Of a DNA stretch of 64,000 nucleotides, positions 51,839-61,056 are shown piece by piece (position 1 is the stretch's first letter; each line of letters opens with the position of its first letter). This DNA comes from Holophagales bacterium (GTDB lineage: Bacteria; Acidobacteriota; Thermoanaerobaculia; Multivoradales; JAGPDF01). A program made the position numbers and the translations under genes. The stretch spans positions 1,302,001 through 1,366,000 of the forward strand of contig CP064972.1 in assembly GCA_016699405.1 (NCBI GenBank), given 5' to 3'. The notes under the pieces are model-generated. The model ran no database searches. It was given only the letters and a program-made list of their open reading frames with translations, and had not been told where the DNA came from.

Positions 51839-52386
51839 GAGCCGACCCTCGCTTCACCGGGCTCGAGAGAGACTTCTGGGCAACCGTTCGTCTGGTGAGC
51901 CAGGAGGTCGGCTACACGACTAGGGGTAGGGGTAGCATTCTCGTTCCGACAGCCGAGAAGATCGTCTCGGCAATGGCTCGACTATCGCTCACTTCTGAGC
52001 ATTTGTTTCCGGCGAACGGCGAACCAACGCTCACAGGGCGGAAGCTCCTCGACTACTTCGCCTATCGTGCAGAGATTCTCGGTGGTTTCGTCGAGCCGCG
52101 ACTCATGGACTCTCGGCAAGCCGCGAAGGTCTTCAACGACCTGAAACGCCGTCTCCGGCCCCGTTGCCCGCTTCCGATGAACAAACAGAAGGGGGAGAAG
52201 AGAGCGCCGGCTTACCTGACAGGGATCGTCAACATGCTGGTCGAGGCGGGGGTCGGCCAGTGCTCCTGCGAGTACGATCCGCGAACTCTGACCACGGTGA
52301 CCCGTGACGGTCGCCCCCTTCGTACGCTCGTGTCTCGGCTCGCAGTTCCCTTGGACCGGGTTGGGTTGATCTTACGTGAGCCTCCT

Positions 52387-53349
52387 TCAGGCGGCGGCTC
52401 CACGCTCTGCATCGATGGTCATCAGCTCGTCGAGCTTCTCTTTGGCGGCTTTCGCCCAGCCCTGCCAAGTGGGGATCCCGACTTCGACACCACCGGCATA
52501 GACGTCGACCGGCGTTACGGGATCACCTCCCTCGAGCGGCATCAGCGCCCAGTGCGGCCTCACTTCGTTGTACCGCCGCCGGAAGGCTGCGAGCTTCTCG
52601 CGGGCGTCAGCCGGTGAGGCGTAGAGATGCCAGTGCACCTCTTCGTCCTTCAGCGTCTGGTGGAATCGCTCGAGCAGACCCAGCTGCTGAGGCGTCCGAT
52701 AGCGCGTGCGCACATGACTCAGGACGCCGTTGATGTGGCGACGGAATCGCTTCGCCAGAAACGTCGATCCGTTGTCCGTCACCAGAATCGGCGGCTTCGA
52801 CAGCGGCCCGTGCAGTCTCTCCGCTTCGGCCTTGGCCTGATCGAGTGCCGTCGTCACCGCTACCGCGTCGTGGCTCGGCGACAGATGAAGCGCCAACAGG
52901 TAGCGGCTGAAGTAGTCGATCACCGTCACCGCGTACCACCAGCCGTGGCCTGGCACGTGCACGTACGTCACGTCCGCCTGCCACAGGTCGTTCGCTTGCC
53001 GCGGCAACAGCTCGAACAGGCGCGCAGCCTGGTACAGCTCCGCCGAGCGCGGCAGCGGACGACACAACAGACCCTCGGCCTTCAGCACGCGATACACGAA
53101 GCGGTTCGAGACATCGAGCTGTCGGCGACGACAAACCACCGCCAAGCGCTTGTAGCCCCACCAGGGGAAAGCCAACGCCACATCCCTCACCGCGTCGTAG
53201 AGATCACGATTCAGCGGCCTCGGCGCTGGACCAGGACGTCGACGCTCCGCGCTCGAGCGGCGAAAGAAGCTCGATAACGGCCAGCCCACCGCCGAGACCA
53301 CTGCCTTCAGCCGCGCTGGCGAATGCGAGGAGACCTCGTTGCGTACCAT
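52387..53349 (-). CDS. IS3-family transposase OrfB (DDE integrase domain)
   Basis: 320 aa from the ATG at 53349. An HTH_21-like start (RDVALAFPWWGYKRLAVVCRRRQLDVSNRFVYRVLKAEGLLCR) precedes an rve integrase core with NDLWQADVTYVHVPG (first Asp), ILVTDNGSTF (second Asp) and LGLLERFHQTLKDEEVHW (Glu). In IS3 elements the active enzyme is an OrfAB fusion made by -1 frameshifting. Slipping back one base at CGAAAAC (A4 on the minus strand, 53388-53391) would continue OrfA as ILRKTTAVPPLSEEWREMVRNE into this frame. Confidence 0.93.
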   Translation of the reverse strand: MVRNEVSSHSPARLKAVVSAVGWPLSSFFRRSSAERRRPGPAPRPLNRDLYDAVRDVALAFPWWGYKRLAVVCRRRQLDVSNRFVYRVLKAEGLLCRPLPRSAELYQAARLFELLPRQANDLWQADVTYVHVPGHGWWYAVTVIDYFSRYLLALHLSPSHDAVAVTTALDQAKAEAERLHGPLSKPPILVTDNGSTFLAKRFRRHINGVLSHVRTRYRTPQQLGLLERFHQTLKDEEVHWHLYASPADAREKLAAFRRRYNEVRPHWALMPLEGGDPVTPVDVYAGGVEVGIPTWQGWAKAAKEKLDELMTIDAERGAAA

Positions 53350-53366
53350 CTCCCGCCACTCCTCGC

Positions 53367-53672
53367 TCAGCGGGGGTACCGCGGTAGTTTTCGGAGAATG
53401 CCGTTGGCGATCGTCAGCTCACCGATCGCCTGCGCCCGACGAGCCAGCTCTTGCTCCATCTCCGCGATGCGGCGGCTCTCCTCACCTGAGTCCTTCGAGC
53501 CTTTCGACAGCCGCTCTCGACCACCCGACACGAACTCGTCACGCCACCGGTACAGCGTCTGCTCGCTCACCCGGTACCGGCGAGACAACGCCGCGACCGG
53601 CTCCTCCTTGCGCAGCAGCGACAGCACCACCTGCACCCGCTCCTCGCCGGACAACTCGCTCCGCTTCGGCAT
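53367..53672 (-). CDS. IS3-family transposase OrfA
   Basis: 101 aa. A helix-turn-helix (EERVQVVLSLLRKEEPVAALSRRYRVSEQTLYRWRDEFVSGG) is followed by a leucine-zipper-like helix (ESRRIAEMEQELARRAQAIGELTIANGILRK). OrfA binds the terminal repeats. It terminates 17 nt before the OrfB ATG; the A4 run near its 3' end is the likely frameshift site. The product of slippage would be the transposase proper. Confidence 0.93.
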   Translation of the reverse strand: MPKRSELSGEERVQVVLSLLRKEEPVAALSRRYRVSEQTLYRWRDEFVSGGRERLSKGSKDSGEESRRIAEMEQELARRAQAIGELTIANGILRKLPRYPR

Positions 53673-54275
53673 CGCGCTCTCCTCGACTCGGGGACACGCC
53701 CCTCAAACTACCCGAGTCCAGGAAACTGCGGGCAAGACACTCGCTCGCCGAGTCGACGGCGCGTTCCCTTCGGCAACGGATCCTGTCGCTGTTTGGGAGA
53801 TCAAGGAGTACTACCACACGACGACCTTCGGGAGTCGCGTGGCCGATGGCGTCTACGAGAGCCTGCTCGATGGCATGGAGCTGGAAGAGCTCCGAGAAGC
53901 CGAGGGAATTCACGTCGAACACGTGCTCATCGTCGACGCGCGGTACACCTGGTGGGACTGCGGTCGCTCGTATCTGTGCCGCATTGTCGACATGCTCCAG
54001 ATGGGGCTGATCGACGAAGTCCTCTTCGGCCGCGAGGTCCTCGAGCGCTTGCCCGCCATGGTCGGAAACTGGGTCGGCCTCCGCGAAGGCCGCAACTCGC
54101 GGTAGTCAGCTCGGCGGTCGGTGGCTTCTAGCAGGGCGAAGCTGCCTGCTAGGAGGAAACTCGGCTTGTCCCTCCCCCCTTCAGCGAGTACACGCTGACC
54201 TCTTCTTCTTCGCCGGACCTCATTTCGCACCCCTGCGCTTGACCTTTCTACCGAGCCGACGGGATCAGCGGCCGG

Positions 54276-57200
54276 TTGCGGTCGGTGACCCGGGGCGACG
54301 GGAGCATCGCGACGCGTTGCTACCCGGACGACAAGGACGGCAAGGACGACGCGCCGGTGTGCGCCGACGTGCCCGGGGTGGGCAGCGGCGAGGACCGCCT
54401 GGCGCGCGGCAACGTGCTGGCGGTCGTTCGTGCCGTGGGCGGGGCGGAGGCGGGTCCGGCGGGTTACACGTCGACGCAGACCAGTGCGAGCTATCAGGAG
54501 GACAACCTCCCCTCGTCGGTGACCGACGGTCGCGGCCGGCGGATCGATCTGCCGGTGTCGACGGTTCGTGGGACGAGCGCGCTGCGTTTCGCGCCGGACG
54601 GCGGGGCGCGGACGGCCGCGCAGCGGGGCTCGGGTCACGAGCTTGCGGGACGCGACGGTGCGCTCGACCCGTTCGGGAGCCGCGGGGCTTCGTGGACCTC
54701 GCAGTTCGACGGCTTCGGCCGTGTCGCGCGGACGACGGGCGGCGGCACCGGCGGCTCGCTCACTGAGGTGGAGTTCGCCGCCGACGCCAAGGGTCGTTTG
54801 AAGGCGGGCCTGGCGAAGCAGATCCGGCAGGGCCAGACGGCGCATTCGTTGGAGATCGAGCGCGACGAGCGTGGCAATCCGATCCTGCGGCGGTGGTCGC
54901 AGGGCCGGGTGGCGCGCACGGGCTACGACGCCTGGGATCGTCCGGTGGAGTCGAGCGACGGCGAGCGGGATGGCGGGTCGCTGGCGCCGGTGGGGGCGGG
55001 TGGGCCGGAGTGCGGGGCGACGGGGTCGGTGGCGCAGCAGGCGTTCGATGCGGCGGGTCACGTGGTCGTCGAGCGGCGGCTGAGCGACGTCGTCGACGCG
55101 ACGGGCACGCCGAGCTGCCGCTGGGTGGAGACGCGTTTCACCTACAACGCGCGTGAGCAGCGCCTGTCGGTGGCGGTCGACCAGCTGGCGAGCGGCCTGG
55201 TGCCGGGCGCGATCGACCCGTCGAGCCGCGAGGTGACGCGCTACGACTACGACGAGCATGGCCGCCTGGCGAGCGAGACGGCGGTGGGCGAGGTGGCCCC
55301 GTCGGTCGCGACGCGCCTGGGTTACGACCCGGCGGGTCGCGTGTCGTCGGTCCAAGTCGGCAGCGCGGGTGTCGTCGCGACGGGCTACGACGCGGTGGGC
55401 CGGGTGGCGCGGCAGACGGACGGCGACGTCGGCGTCTGGCGCGGTCGCTACGACGCCTGGGACCGGCTCTTCGAGGAGCGGTCGCCGACCGGGGCGGTGA
55501 CGCGGCGTCGTTTCGATCAGGCGGATCAGCTGACGCGCGAGACCGTGTTCGATCGCGAGCCGACGTCGCCGGGGGCGACGGTGGTGGCGGATCGGGTGCT
55601 GGCGACGACGAGCTTCGGCGTGGCGCGTCGCTCGGTCGAGGTGCTGCGGGAGGTGTCGACGCCGGAGGGGACGCGCTACGAGGTGCGGATCACCGAGCGC
55701 GATCTCGACGAGGAGGGCCGCGAGCTGGCGGTGTGGCGCGGCGGGGCGATGGTGGCGGACCCGACGGTGGCGGTGCTCGACCGCAACGGCGCACGGCGCG
55801 AGCGCTCGGCGGTTTACGAACCGGAGAGCGGTCGTCTGCTGGCCGAGGAGATCGGCGGGACGGCGGGCGAGGGCCCGCAGCTGCGCAAGCGCTACACCTA
55901 CGCGAGCGAGGCGCACACGCCGTGGCCGACCGCGGTGGCGGTCGAGGAGGCGGTACCGGGGCAGAGCAATCTGGTGCCGACGGTGGAATCGACCTTGGTG
56001 CGCGACGCGCTGGGGCGGGTGATCGAGGAGAAGCGCAGCGACGGGACGCTCACCCGCACGACCTACGACCGCACGGGCGGCGTGCTGCGCCAGGAGACGG
56101 GCGCGGGCGCGGTGACGCTCGTGGTGCGCGACGGACGCGGCCTGCCGATCGAGGAGGTGCGCCCGGCGGGCCGGGGCAGCACGAGGCGGGCGTTCGACTC
56201 GAGCGGTGCGCTGATCCTCGAGTCGACGAGCAACGCGTCGGGGACGCCGTGGGAGACACGCACGACGCTCGACGCGAGCGGCCGGCCGGTGCGGGTGGAC
56301 TATGCGGACGGCAGCTTCGAGACGCTGGCCTACCACGCGGACTCCACGGTCTCGCACCGCCGCACGCGCGACGGGGTGGAGATCGACTTCACGTACGACG
56401 CGGCCAATCGCCTGACGAGCGCGGTGCCGACACTGCCGGAGGGCAGCCCGAGCGCGACGCGCATCGACGCCGGCGACCACACGGTCTACGACGCCCTCTC
56501 GCGGCCGACGCAGATCGAGCGGGGACGGAGCGGCATCCCGGGCTACGACACCGAGCTCACGCTAGCGATCGGCGGCTACGACCTCGCGTCGCGTCCGCTC
56601 GCGGAAACGGTGGGCACACGCTCACCGCTGACCTGGACGTACGACGCCTTCGATCGCCGGACGCGCACCACCATGGGCACGCTCGGCACGCTCGAGCGGA
56701 GCTACGACACGCTCGATCGCCTGCTGACGATCACCGGCCCGAATGCGAGCGGTGCGACCTGGAGCTGGGGCGGCGATCGTCTCTACGCGATGACGGCGCA
56801 CGGCGCACTGGGCACGACGACGCGCTTCGGGTACGCGGGAGGCGCGGGGCCGCAGATCCCGGGCCAGCCGGGAGAAGACACGACCTGGCGTCTCGCGACG
56901 CTGACCTGGGGCGCGAGCGGCAGCAGCGCACCGACGACGCTGCCAGCGACGACGTGGGGTCAGTTTGGGTACGGCTGGAGAGGGACGGCCACGGCTCCGA
57001 GCGATGGCGCGAGGCTCGGTCGCGCGGCAATCCCAGCAGCACCCAACGCTCCGAATCTCACCGCGGGCCTGGGCTGGAGCTGGAGCTACGACGCGGCGAC
57101 GCGACTGACGGGAGCAGCCTCCGGCATCGGCGACCTCACCGGCGCCTCTCTCGACAACGGCACCGCGACCTTCGACAAACACCGTTTCACCTACGGCGAA

Positions 57201-59354
57201 GGCGACGAGCTCGAGCGGTTGGTGCGCGAGAGCACGGGAGCCATCACGGTCGTCGAGAGCGGCCCCTACGGGCGCATCACCTCGCGCAACGGACAGGCCT
57301 TCACCTACGACGGCGCGGGACGGCGCCTCGAAGACGATCGCTTCGTCCTGCGTTGGGACTGGAGAGGTCAGCTCGTCTCGGCGACGGTGAAGCCGACGTG
57401 GCCGGACAGCGACGGCGACGGGCAAGCGGAGGTCACGCCCTACGCCGGGCACCAGGTGCGCTACGCATACGACGCGGCGGGACGGCTCGCGCACCGGCTT
57501 CACCTCGGTGCGTTGCCCGAGAACAGCAACGACGAAAATGCACGCCCCTTCATCGACCAGCGGCGATACGTCTGGGAAGGCCCGAGCCTGCTGAGTGAGT
57601 CGTCCTACGGCCTCGAGGGCACCGAGGCGAGCCTGCGCTGGCGCAAGACCTACGTCCCCGGCCCGACCGGCCTCGACGACGCCGCGCAAGTCGTCGTCGA
57701 GCAAGGCAACCAGTCGCGGATCTACACCTACCTCCGCGACGAGCTGGGCACGGTGCAGTCGCTCGTGGCAGAGAACGAGTCCACCGACCCGCTGCACCCG
57801 ACGATCGCCGGCCGCTACGCCTACTCGCCCTACGGCGAAGCCCACGTCGAGAGCGCCCCGGAGCTGCTGCGAGCGCACATCGATGGCGACGTGACGAGCG
57901 CGAACGGCACGCCGCAGGCGATCAGTGATCCTCGCCTCGCAGCGCCGGGAGCCCTGCTGCTCGACTGGAGCGCAGCGCTCGACGCGAGCACGCTGGCCGC
58001 GGGCGTAGCGCTAGACACTCAGGTAGGGGGGACGTGGACCGCTCTTGCGGGCGCCGATGTCGCGATCGCACTTGACTCCTCGGCGACGAAGCTGACCATC
58101 CTCCCAATCCACGGCTGGACCGCGAGCACGAGCTACCGCGTGCGGCTCACGCCGAGCCTGCACGACACCCTCGGCCGCGCGCTGGCCGCCAACGAGACCC
58201 TCGAGCTGCGCACAGCAGCTGCGCCCGCAACAGGCGTGATGCCAGCGGTCCCCTTCGACCGCAAGACCACCCTCAGCTACGAAAGCTGGCGCGCCGCCAA
58301 CGACACCCTCGGCAACCGCTTCCCGGGTGGGCAGAGCCATCTCTTCCAAGGGGCGTGGACGGATCCGGTGACTGGGATGGCCTACCACCGTGCGCGGTGG
58401 TACGAGCCGCGGACGGCGCACTGGCTCTCGGAGGATCCCGCCGGCACCGTCGACTCCGTCAACCTGCAGGCGTTTGTGGGGTGGGGGCCGCAGGGGGCAG
58501 TAGATCCGAAGGGGGAAGCGGTTCCGTTGCCGCTGGCGCCGCCCCCTCCGGCGGTTCTGCCGGCGCCAGGAGCACCTGGTGTGGGTTGGCAGCTCGTTCG
58601 CGGCCAGGGTGTCCTGGTCAAGGTGGGGAGCACTGCCGCGCGAAGCGGAGCTGCGGTGTTGGGACCGGCGATCGATGTGGGTGTCGCCGCTTTCTGGCTG
58701 ACGAGGCAGGTCAACCAGTGGTCAGGGGGGGCGATCGACCGCCGGGCCCAGGAGACGATGTCCAACAACATCCTTCTACTGACGGGCAATGGCGATGCGG
58801 TAGCTCCAGGTGGCGCATCACCGAACGTGCTGATCTCGGAGGGATGGACTGCGGTTCGCCATACTGGCGGTGATGTGCTGCTTTGGCTTCCCCCGGAGAG
58901 GTCCCAGGTCCCGCCGGCTCCCACCGTCCTCGCGCCAGATCAGGTGCTGAAACTCGGGCAGGGTCCCCTCAGTCCGGAAGCAGTGTCGCGCGAGCAGGCT
59001 CCGAGTCAGGTTGATGGGCACCGTCTCCCCTATCAGGATCGACGGCCGAATACGAGACGACCAACGGTTCTGAGTGCGTGGGACAGCGCTCTGCCGGGAA
59101 CTCAACGGGACAGACGCGCCTGCTCCACTTGTGGTGCTGATGTCCAGGGTAATCCATGGCTGGGCGAGACCAGAAACACCCCCGAGGGTTGGGACATTGA
59201 CCACATCATCCATTGGCTGAAGACCAAACTTGAACTCGATACGAGACGTGCGGATCCGTCTGAGTATCGCGATGCCTATAATGATCCTCAGAACACGCGG
59301 CTTCGTTGCCGTTCCTGCAATCGAAGCGACAATCAACCCGAGATCAAGCACTAG
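54276..59354 (+). CDS. Rhs/YD-repeat protein with HNH nuclease tip, 5'-truncated
   Basis: About 1692 aa; open back to 54243, where FYRADGISGRLRSVTRGDGS already reads as mid-repeat Rhs sequence, so the normal start and export signals are missing. Dozens of YD repeats (for example TRYDYDEHGRLASETA, GYDPAGRVSSV, TYDAANRLTSA) build the beta-cocoon. At ~1200-1320 an Ig-like Big_5 domain is inserted (DWSAALDASTLAAGV...SYRVRLTPSLHDTLGRAL). The core ends with MAYHRARWYEPRTAHWLSED and VDPKGE. The variable tip ends in an HNH-type nuclease: CSTCGADV, WDIDHIIHW, NTRLRCRSCNRSD. The next gene is a SUFU-domain immunity candidate 9 nt away. Confidence 0.9.
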   Translation: MRSVTRGDGSIATRCYPDDKDGKDDAPVCADVPGVGSGEDRLARGNVLAVVRAVGGAEAGPAGYTSTQTSASYQEDNLPSSVTDGRGRRIDLPVSTVRGTSALRFAPDGGARTAAQRGSGHELAGRDGALDPFGSRGASWTSQFDGFGRVARTTGGGTGGSLTEVEFAADAKGRLKAGLAKQIRQGQTAHSLEIERDERGNPILRRWSQGRVARTGYDAWDRPVESSDGERDGGSLAPVGAGGPECGATGSVAQQAFDAAGHVVVERRLSDVVDATGTPSCRWVETRFTYNAREQRLSVAVDQLASGLVPGAIDPSSREVTRYDYDEHGRLASETAVGEVAPSVATRLGYDPAGRVSSVQVGSAGVVATGYDAVGRVARQTDGDVGVWRGRYDAWDRLFEERSPTGAVTRRRFDQADQLTRETVFDREPTSPGATVVADRVLATTSFGVARRSVEVLREVSTPEGTRYEVRITERDLDEEGRELAVWRGGAMVADPTVAVLDRNGARRERSAVYEPESGRLLAEEIGGTAGEGPQLRKRYTYASEAHTPWPTAVAVEEAVPGQSNLVPTVESTLVRDALGRVIEEKRSDGTLTRTTYDRTGGVLRQETGAGAVTLVVRDGRGLPIEEVRPAGRGSTRRAFDSSGALILESTSNASGTPWETRTTLDASGRPVRVDYADGSFETLAYHADSTVSHRRTRDGVEIDFTYDAANRLTSAVPTLPEGSPSATRIDAGDHTVYDALSRPTQIERGRSGIPGYDTELTLAIGGYDLASRPLAETVGTRSPLTWTYDAFDRRTRTTMGTLGTLERSYDTLDRLLTITGPNASGATWSWGGDRLYAMTAHGALGTTTRFGYAGGAGPQIPGQPGEDTTWRLATLTWGASGSSAPTTLPATTWGQFGYGWRGTATAPSDGARLGRAAIPAAPNAPNLTAGLGWSWSYDAATRLTGAASGIGDLTGASLDNGTATFDKHRFTYGEGDELERLVRESTGAITVVESGPYGRITSRNGQAFTYDGAGRRLEDDRFVLRWDWRGQLVSATVKPTWPDSDGDGQAEVTPYAGHQVRYAYDAAGRLAHRLHLGALPENSNDENARPFIDQRRYVWEGPSLLSESSYGLEGTEASLRWRKTYVPGPTGLDDAAQVVVEQGNQSRIYTYLRDELGTVQSLVAENESTDPLHPTIAGRYAYSPYGEAHVESAPELLRAHIDGDVTSANGTPQAISDPRLAAPGALLLDWSAALDASTLAAGVALDTQVGGTWTALAGADVAIALDSSATKLTILPIHGWTASTSYRVRLTPSLHDTLGRALAANETLELRTAAAPATGVMPAVPFDRKTTLSYESWRAANDTLGNRFPGGQSHLFQGAWTDPVTGMAYHRARWYEPRTAHWLSEDPAGTVDSVNLQAFVGWGPQGAVDPKGEAVPLPLAPPPPAVLPAPGAPGVGWQLVRGQGVLVKVGSTAARSGAAVLGPAIDVGVAAFWLTRQVNQWSGGAIDRRAQETMSNNILLLTGNGDAVAPGGASPNVLISEGWTAVRHTGGDVLLWLPPERSQVPPAPTVLAPDQVLKLGQGPLSPEAVSREQAPSQVDGHRLPYQDRRPNTRRPTVLSAWDSALPGTQRDRRACSTCGADVQGNPWLGETRNTPEGWDIDHIIHWLKTKLELDTRRADPSEYRDAYNDPQNTRLRCRSCNRSDNQPEIKH

Positions 59355-59363
59355 GTCGAGGCG

Positions 59364-59945
59364 ATGGACAGTGAGCTAGAGACGCACCTGGACCGGTATT
59401 GTGGCTCGCGACCGGTCGCACTCTCTCAAGAAGTCGCTTCGGGAATCTACGTCGCTAGGTTCTCAGCGGTTCCTGAACCGGACCTGGTGAGCTTCCTTTC
59501 GATTGGTCTCAGCAGGGAGCCGCTCCCGCATGGAAAAGCAGGATCAACACCAATACGGCAGGAGCTTCTCATCACGGTCGCGCGCCAATACGAGGATTAC
59601 TCGTGGCCAGAGGTGATCCTCTCGGTAGCTTTCTTGATGAAGCGGAACAGACGTGCTCTGAGTCGCGGCGATGTCCTAGGACCGGCCGGCGATCTGTTGG
59701 AGGAAGCCACTGGCCTTGGCCTCACGGCGCTACTGGCATCGGCACCCTCGTTCTTTCAACAAGGCTTCGGGGAAATCGCAACCGACCCGCCAACAGTGAT
59801 AGTCGAGCTGATACCGCTCACATCGCTCGAAGCTGAAGAGGCGAAGAGAGACTGGTGGGCCTTTTGCGGGAGGATCGACAACCAAGAAGTCGATATCCTG
59901 GACCTGACGCGAGGTGTGGGAACTCGCCCCCGCATTGGGTTCTGA
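59364..59945 (+). CDS. SUFU (suppressor-of-fused) domain protein, candidate immunity protein
   Basis: 193 aa, starting 9 nt after the Rhs stop. SUFU-like features: LVSFLSIGLSREPLPH, IRQELLITVARQYEDYSWPEVILSVAFLMKRNRRALSRGDVLGP and ELIPLTSLEAEEAKRD. SUFU-domain proteins are among the commonest immunity proteins next to polymorphic toxins, where they bind and block the toxin tip. No signal peptide, consistent with action in the cytoplasm. Base composition is clearly less GC-rich than the core genes, as for many immunity genes. Cognate to the HNH tip by position (inference). Confidence 0.82.
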   Translation: MDSELETHLDRYCGSRPVALSQEVASGIYVARFSAVPEPDLVSFLSIGLSREPLPHGKAGSTPIRQELLITVARQYEDYSWPEVILSVAFLMKRNRRALSRGDVLGPAGDLLEEATGLGLTALLASAPSFFQQGFGEIATDPPTVIVELIPLTSLEAEEAKRDWWAFCGRIDNQEVDILDLTRGVGTRPRIGF

Positions 59946-60097
59946 AGGTCCCGTAGGAGTCTGCTGCGGGCATGGGATGAGCGAGCGGTGAGCCGAGAGT
60001 TCCGGTGCCCGCCACCATGCGGGAGGCGCGCAGCAAGGAACGCACGGTCAGGATGGCGTTAGGCACCGCGGCAGTGTGGCCTTGAACGAGAAGGGCG

Positions 60098-60913
60098 ATG
60101 GCTACGATCTCGAGTCGTAAGGCAGATCTGGGTTACCGGCTCTACGGGGTGAGCGCGAAGGCTCGCAGACCGTTGCTCGATTGGATGATCGGGGCGCTGG
60201 AGGCTGCGGGCTGTCGGATGCTGCGAGTGTCGGAGGCTAGAGAGGCGCCATTTCGCCTTACGTTCGAGACGGCGATGGGAGAGCGCATGGGGGTGTTGGC
60301 GTACGCGTTCTTCGCGAATTCCGAGCCGACAAAGAACCGGCCTCCCGACGAGCACCGCTTTCAGATCAAGTACGGCAAGAAGACCGGTGGGCTGCACGAG
60401 ATCTGGAGCGACCCGTACGCGCTCTATACGACCCTGTTCTTTGGCATCAACCTCGAGCAGGGCTTCTTCGTGGGCGCGGATCCGGCACGGCACAATCCGA
60501 CGCGGCACTTCATTTCCCTCGAGTACAAGGAGCACCAAGTCCAGGAGATTCTCCGACGTGGCTGGCACGCTTGGCAGCGTGAGAAGCGAGAGAGCGGCCG
60601 CTACGGGTTCGATCTCCCGGTCGAGGTCCTCGTCGGCGGCCGGTCGGAGCACTTCCTGCGCTTCATTCGGTTCGAGCGTGCGGCGCAGGGGCTCGACGCT
60701 GGCCATCGTGAGCTCCTGGCCGAAGAGGTGGCACGCGACCCCTCGTTGATCGAGGCTGACGTGCCCGCTGAAGAGGTGCCACCCGATTTCCCAATCGCCG
60801 CGCGTCAGATTCCTTCCCCAACCCGGACGCCTTTCGCTGAACGCTTTCGCGAAGTCTGCTCTTCTCGCACTCCCTTTCCTGCTTTCAACACCCTGAAATC
60901 ACGCCCCGCGTAG
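60098..60913 (+). CDS. Stand-alone PD-(D/E)XK-type nuclease, probably restriction-like
   Basis: 271 aa. Two features resemble a PD-(D/E)XK nuclease: GFFVGADPARHNPTRHFISLEYK, i.e. Asp, then Glu-x-Lys 12-14 residues later, and a preceding basic strand DEHRFQIKYGKK. A further LPVEVLVGGRSEHFLRFIRF would pack against it. The C-terminal ~50 residues are low-complexity. No methylase gene adjoins it, so it is either an orphan endonuclease, a modification-dependent enzyme or another defence protein. The 3' end holds the 15-mer GGTGCCACCCGATTT shared with repeats near the transposase gene, suggesting the tail was extended by an insertion. The fold is inferred from the motif only. Confidence 0.6.
   Translation: MATISSRKADLGYRLYGVSAKARRPLLDWMIGALEAAGCRMLRVSEAREAPFRLTFETAMGERMGVLAYAFFANSEPTKNRPPDEHRFQIKYGKKTGGLHEIWSDPYALYTTLFFGINLEQGFFVGADPARHNPTRHFISLEYKEHQVQEILRRGWHAWQREKRESGRYGFDLPVEVLVGGRSEHFLRFIRFERAAQGLDAGHRELLAEEVARDPSLIEADVPAEEVPPDFPIAARQIPSPTRTPFAERFREVCSSRTPFPAFNTLKSRPA
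60778..60792 (-). repeat. REP-like 15-mer, inverted copy
   Basis: GGTGCCACCCGATTT is the exact reverse complement of AAATCGGGTGGCACC found three times at 62933-63003. It lies inside the 3' end of the nuclease gene. The core GGTGCCACC is palindromic apart from its centre. Confidence 0.6.
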
Positions 60914-60928
60914 TCGTCCCCCGTGGAC
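60907..60928. repeat. 22-bp direct repeat, right copy
   Basis: CGCGTAGTCGTCCCCCGTGG plus AC, 20/22 identical to 50563-50584 and in the same orientation. Its TAG is the stop codon of the nuclease gene. The pair encloses the accessory genes. Confidence 0.4.
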
Positions 60929-61056
60929 ACCGCGCGTTGCGCCTGTCCGAACGAGCCCGTCGCGGTCGTCACGTGGTGAAAATGTACTCCGTCAGCCCCT
61001 CATTCCAGGCGTACAAGAATCAGCGGCTACTGCCGCAGCAGGTTCTCGCAGTCCGT

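Larger units (their letters stand above)
52342..53729 (-). mobile_element. IS3-family insertion sequence in the endonuclease gene
   Basis: About 1.39 kb, limited by imperfect terminal inverted repeats: GCAGTTCCCTTGGACCGGGT at the left and, on the other strand, GCAGTTTCCTGGACTCGGGT at the right, continuing into similar sequence ending near TTGA. It contains overlapping-type orfA and orfB on the minus strand. The 1389-nt interruption keeps the two gene halves in one frame. I could not identify a clear target-site duplication, so the exact ends may be off by one or two bases. Confidence 0.85.
51835..54105 (+). pseudogene. Type II restriction endonuclease gene split by an IS element
   Basis: The 5' part (GTG at 51835 to about 52341, 169 codons) and the 3' part (about 53731-54105, 124 codons) are in the same frame on either side of the IS3-type element. 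The 3' part carries DPVAVWEIKEYYHTTTFG, a likely PD-(D/E)XK active-site strand (E-I-K), and ends NWVGLREGRNSR. Joined, they would give a protein of about 293 aa, a usual size for a type II endonuclease. Cotranscription with the C gene and the divergent methylase supports this role. The intact ends and lack of other lesions suggest a recent insertion. The specific family was not recognised. Confidence 0.75.

Noticed and set aside
53700..53735. A 3-bp target duplication (GGC) for the IS element
   Set aside because: Placing the ends to obtain it would make the terminal repeats unequal and put the two endonuclease halves out of frame, so it was not accepted.
53910..56480. 856-codon minus-strand open frame opposite rhs
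   Set aside because: Reverse reading of YD repeats, producing Arg/His-rich periodic sequence without known domains.
59946..60097. Possible ncRNA or group II intron fragment between the SUFU and nuclease genes
   Set aside because: Some short GC-rich complementarity is present but no domain V-like hairpin or reverse transcriptase; nothing specific can be supported.
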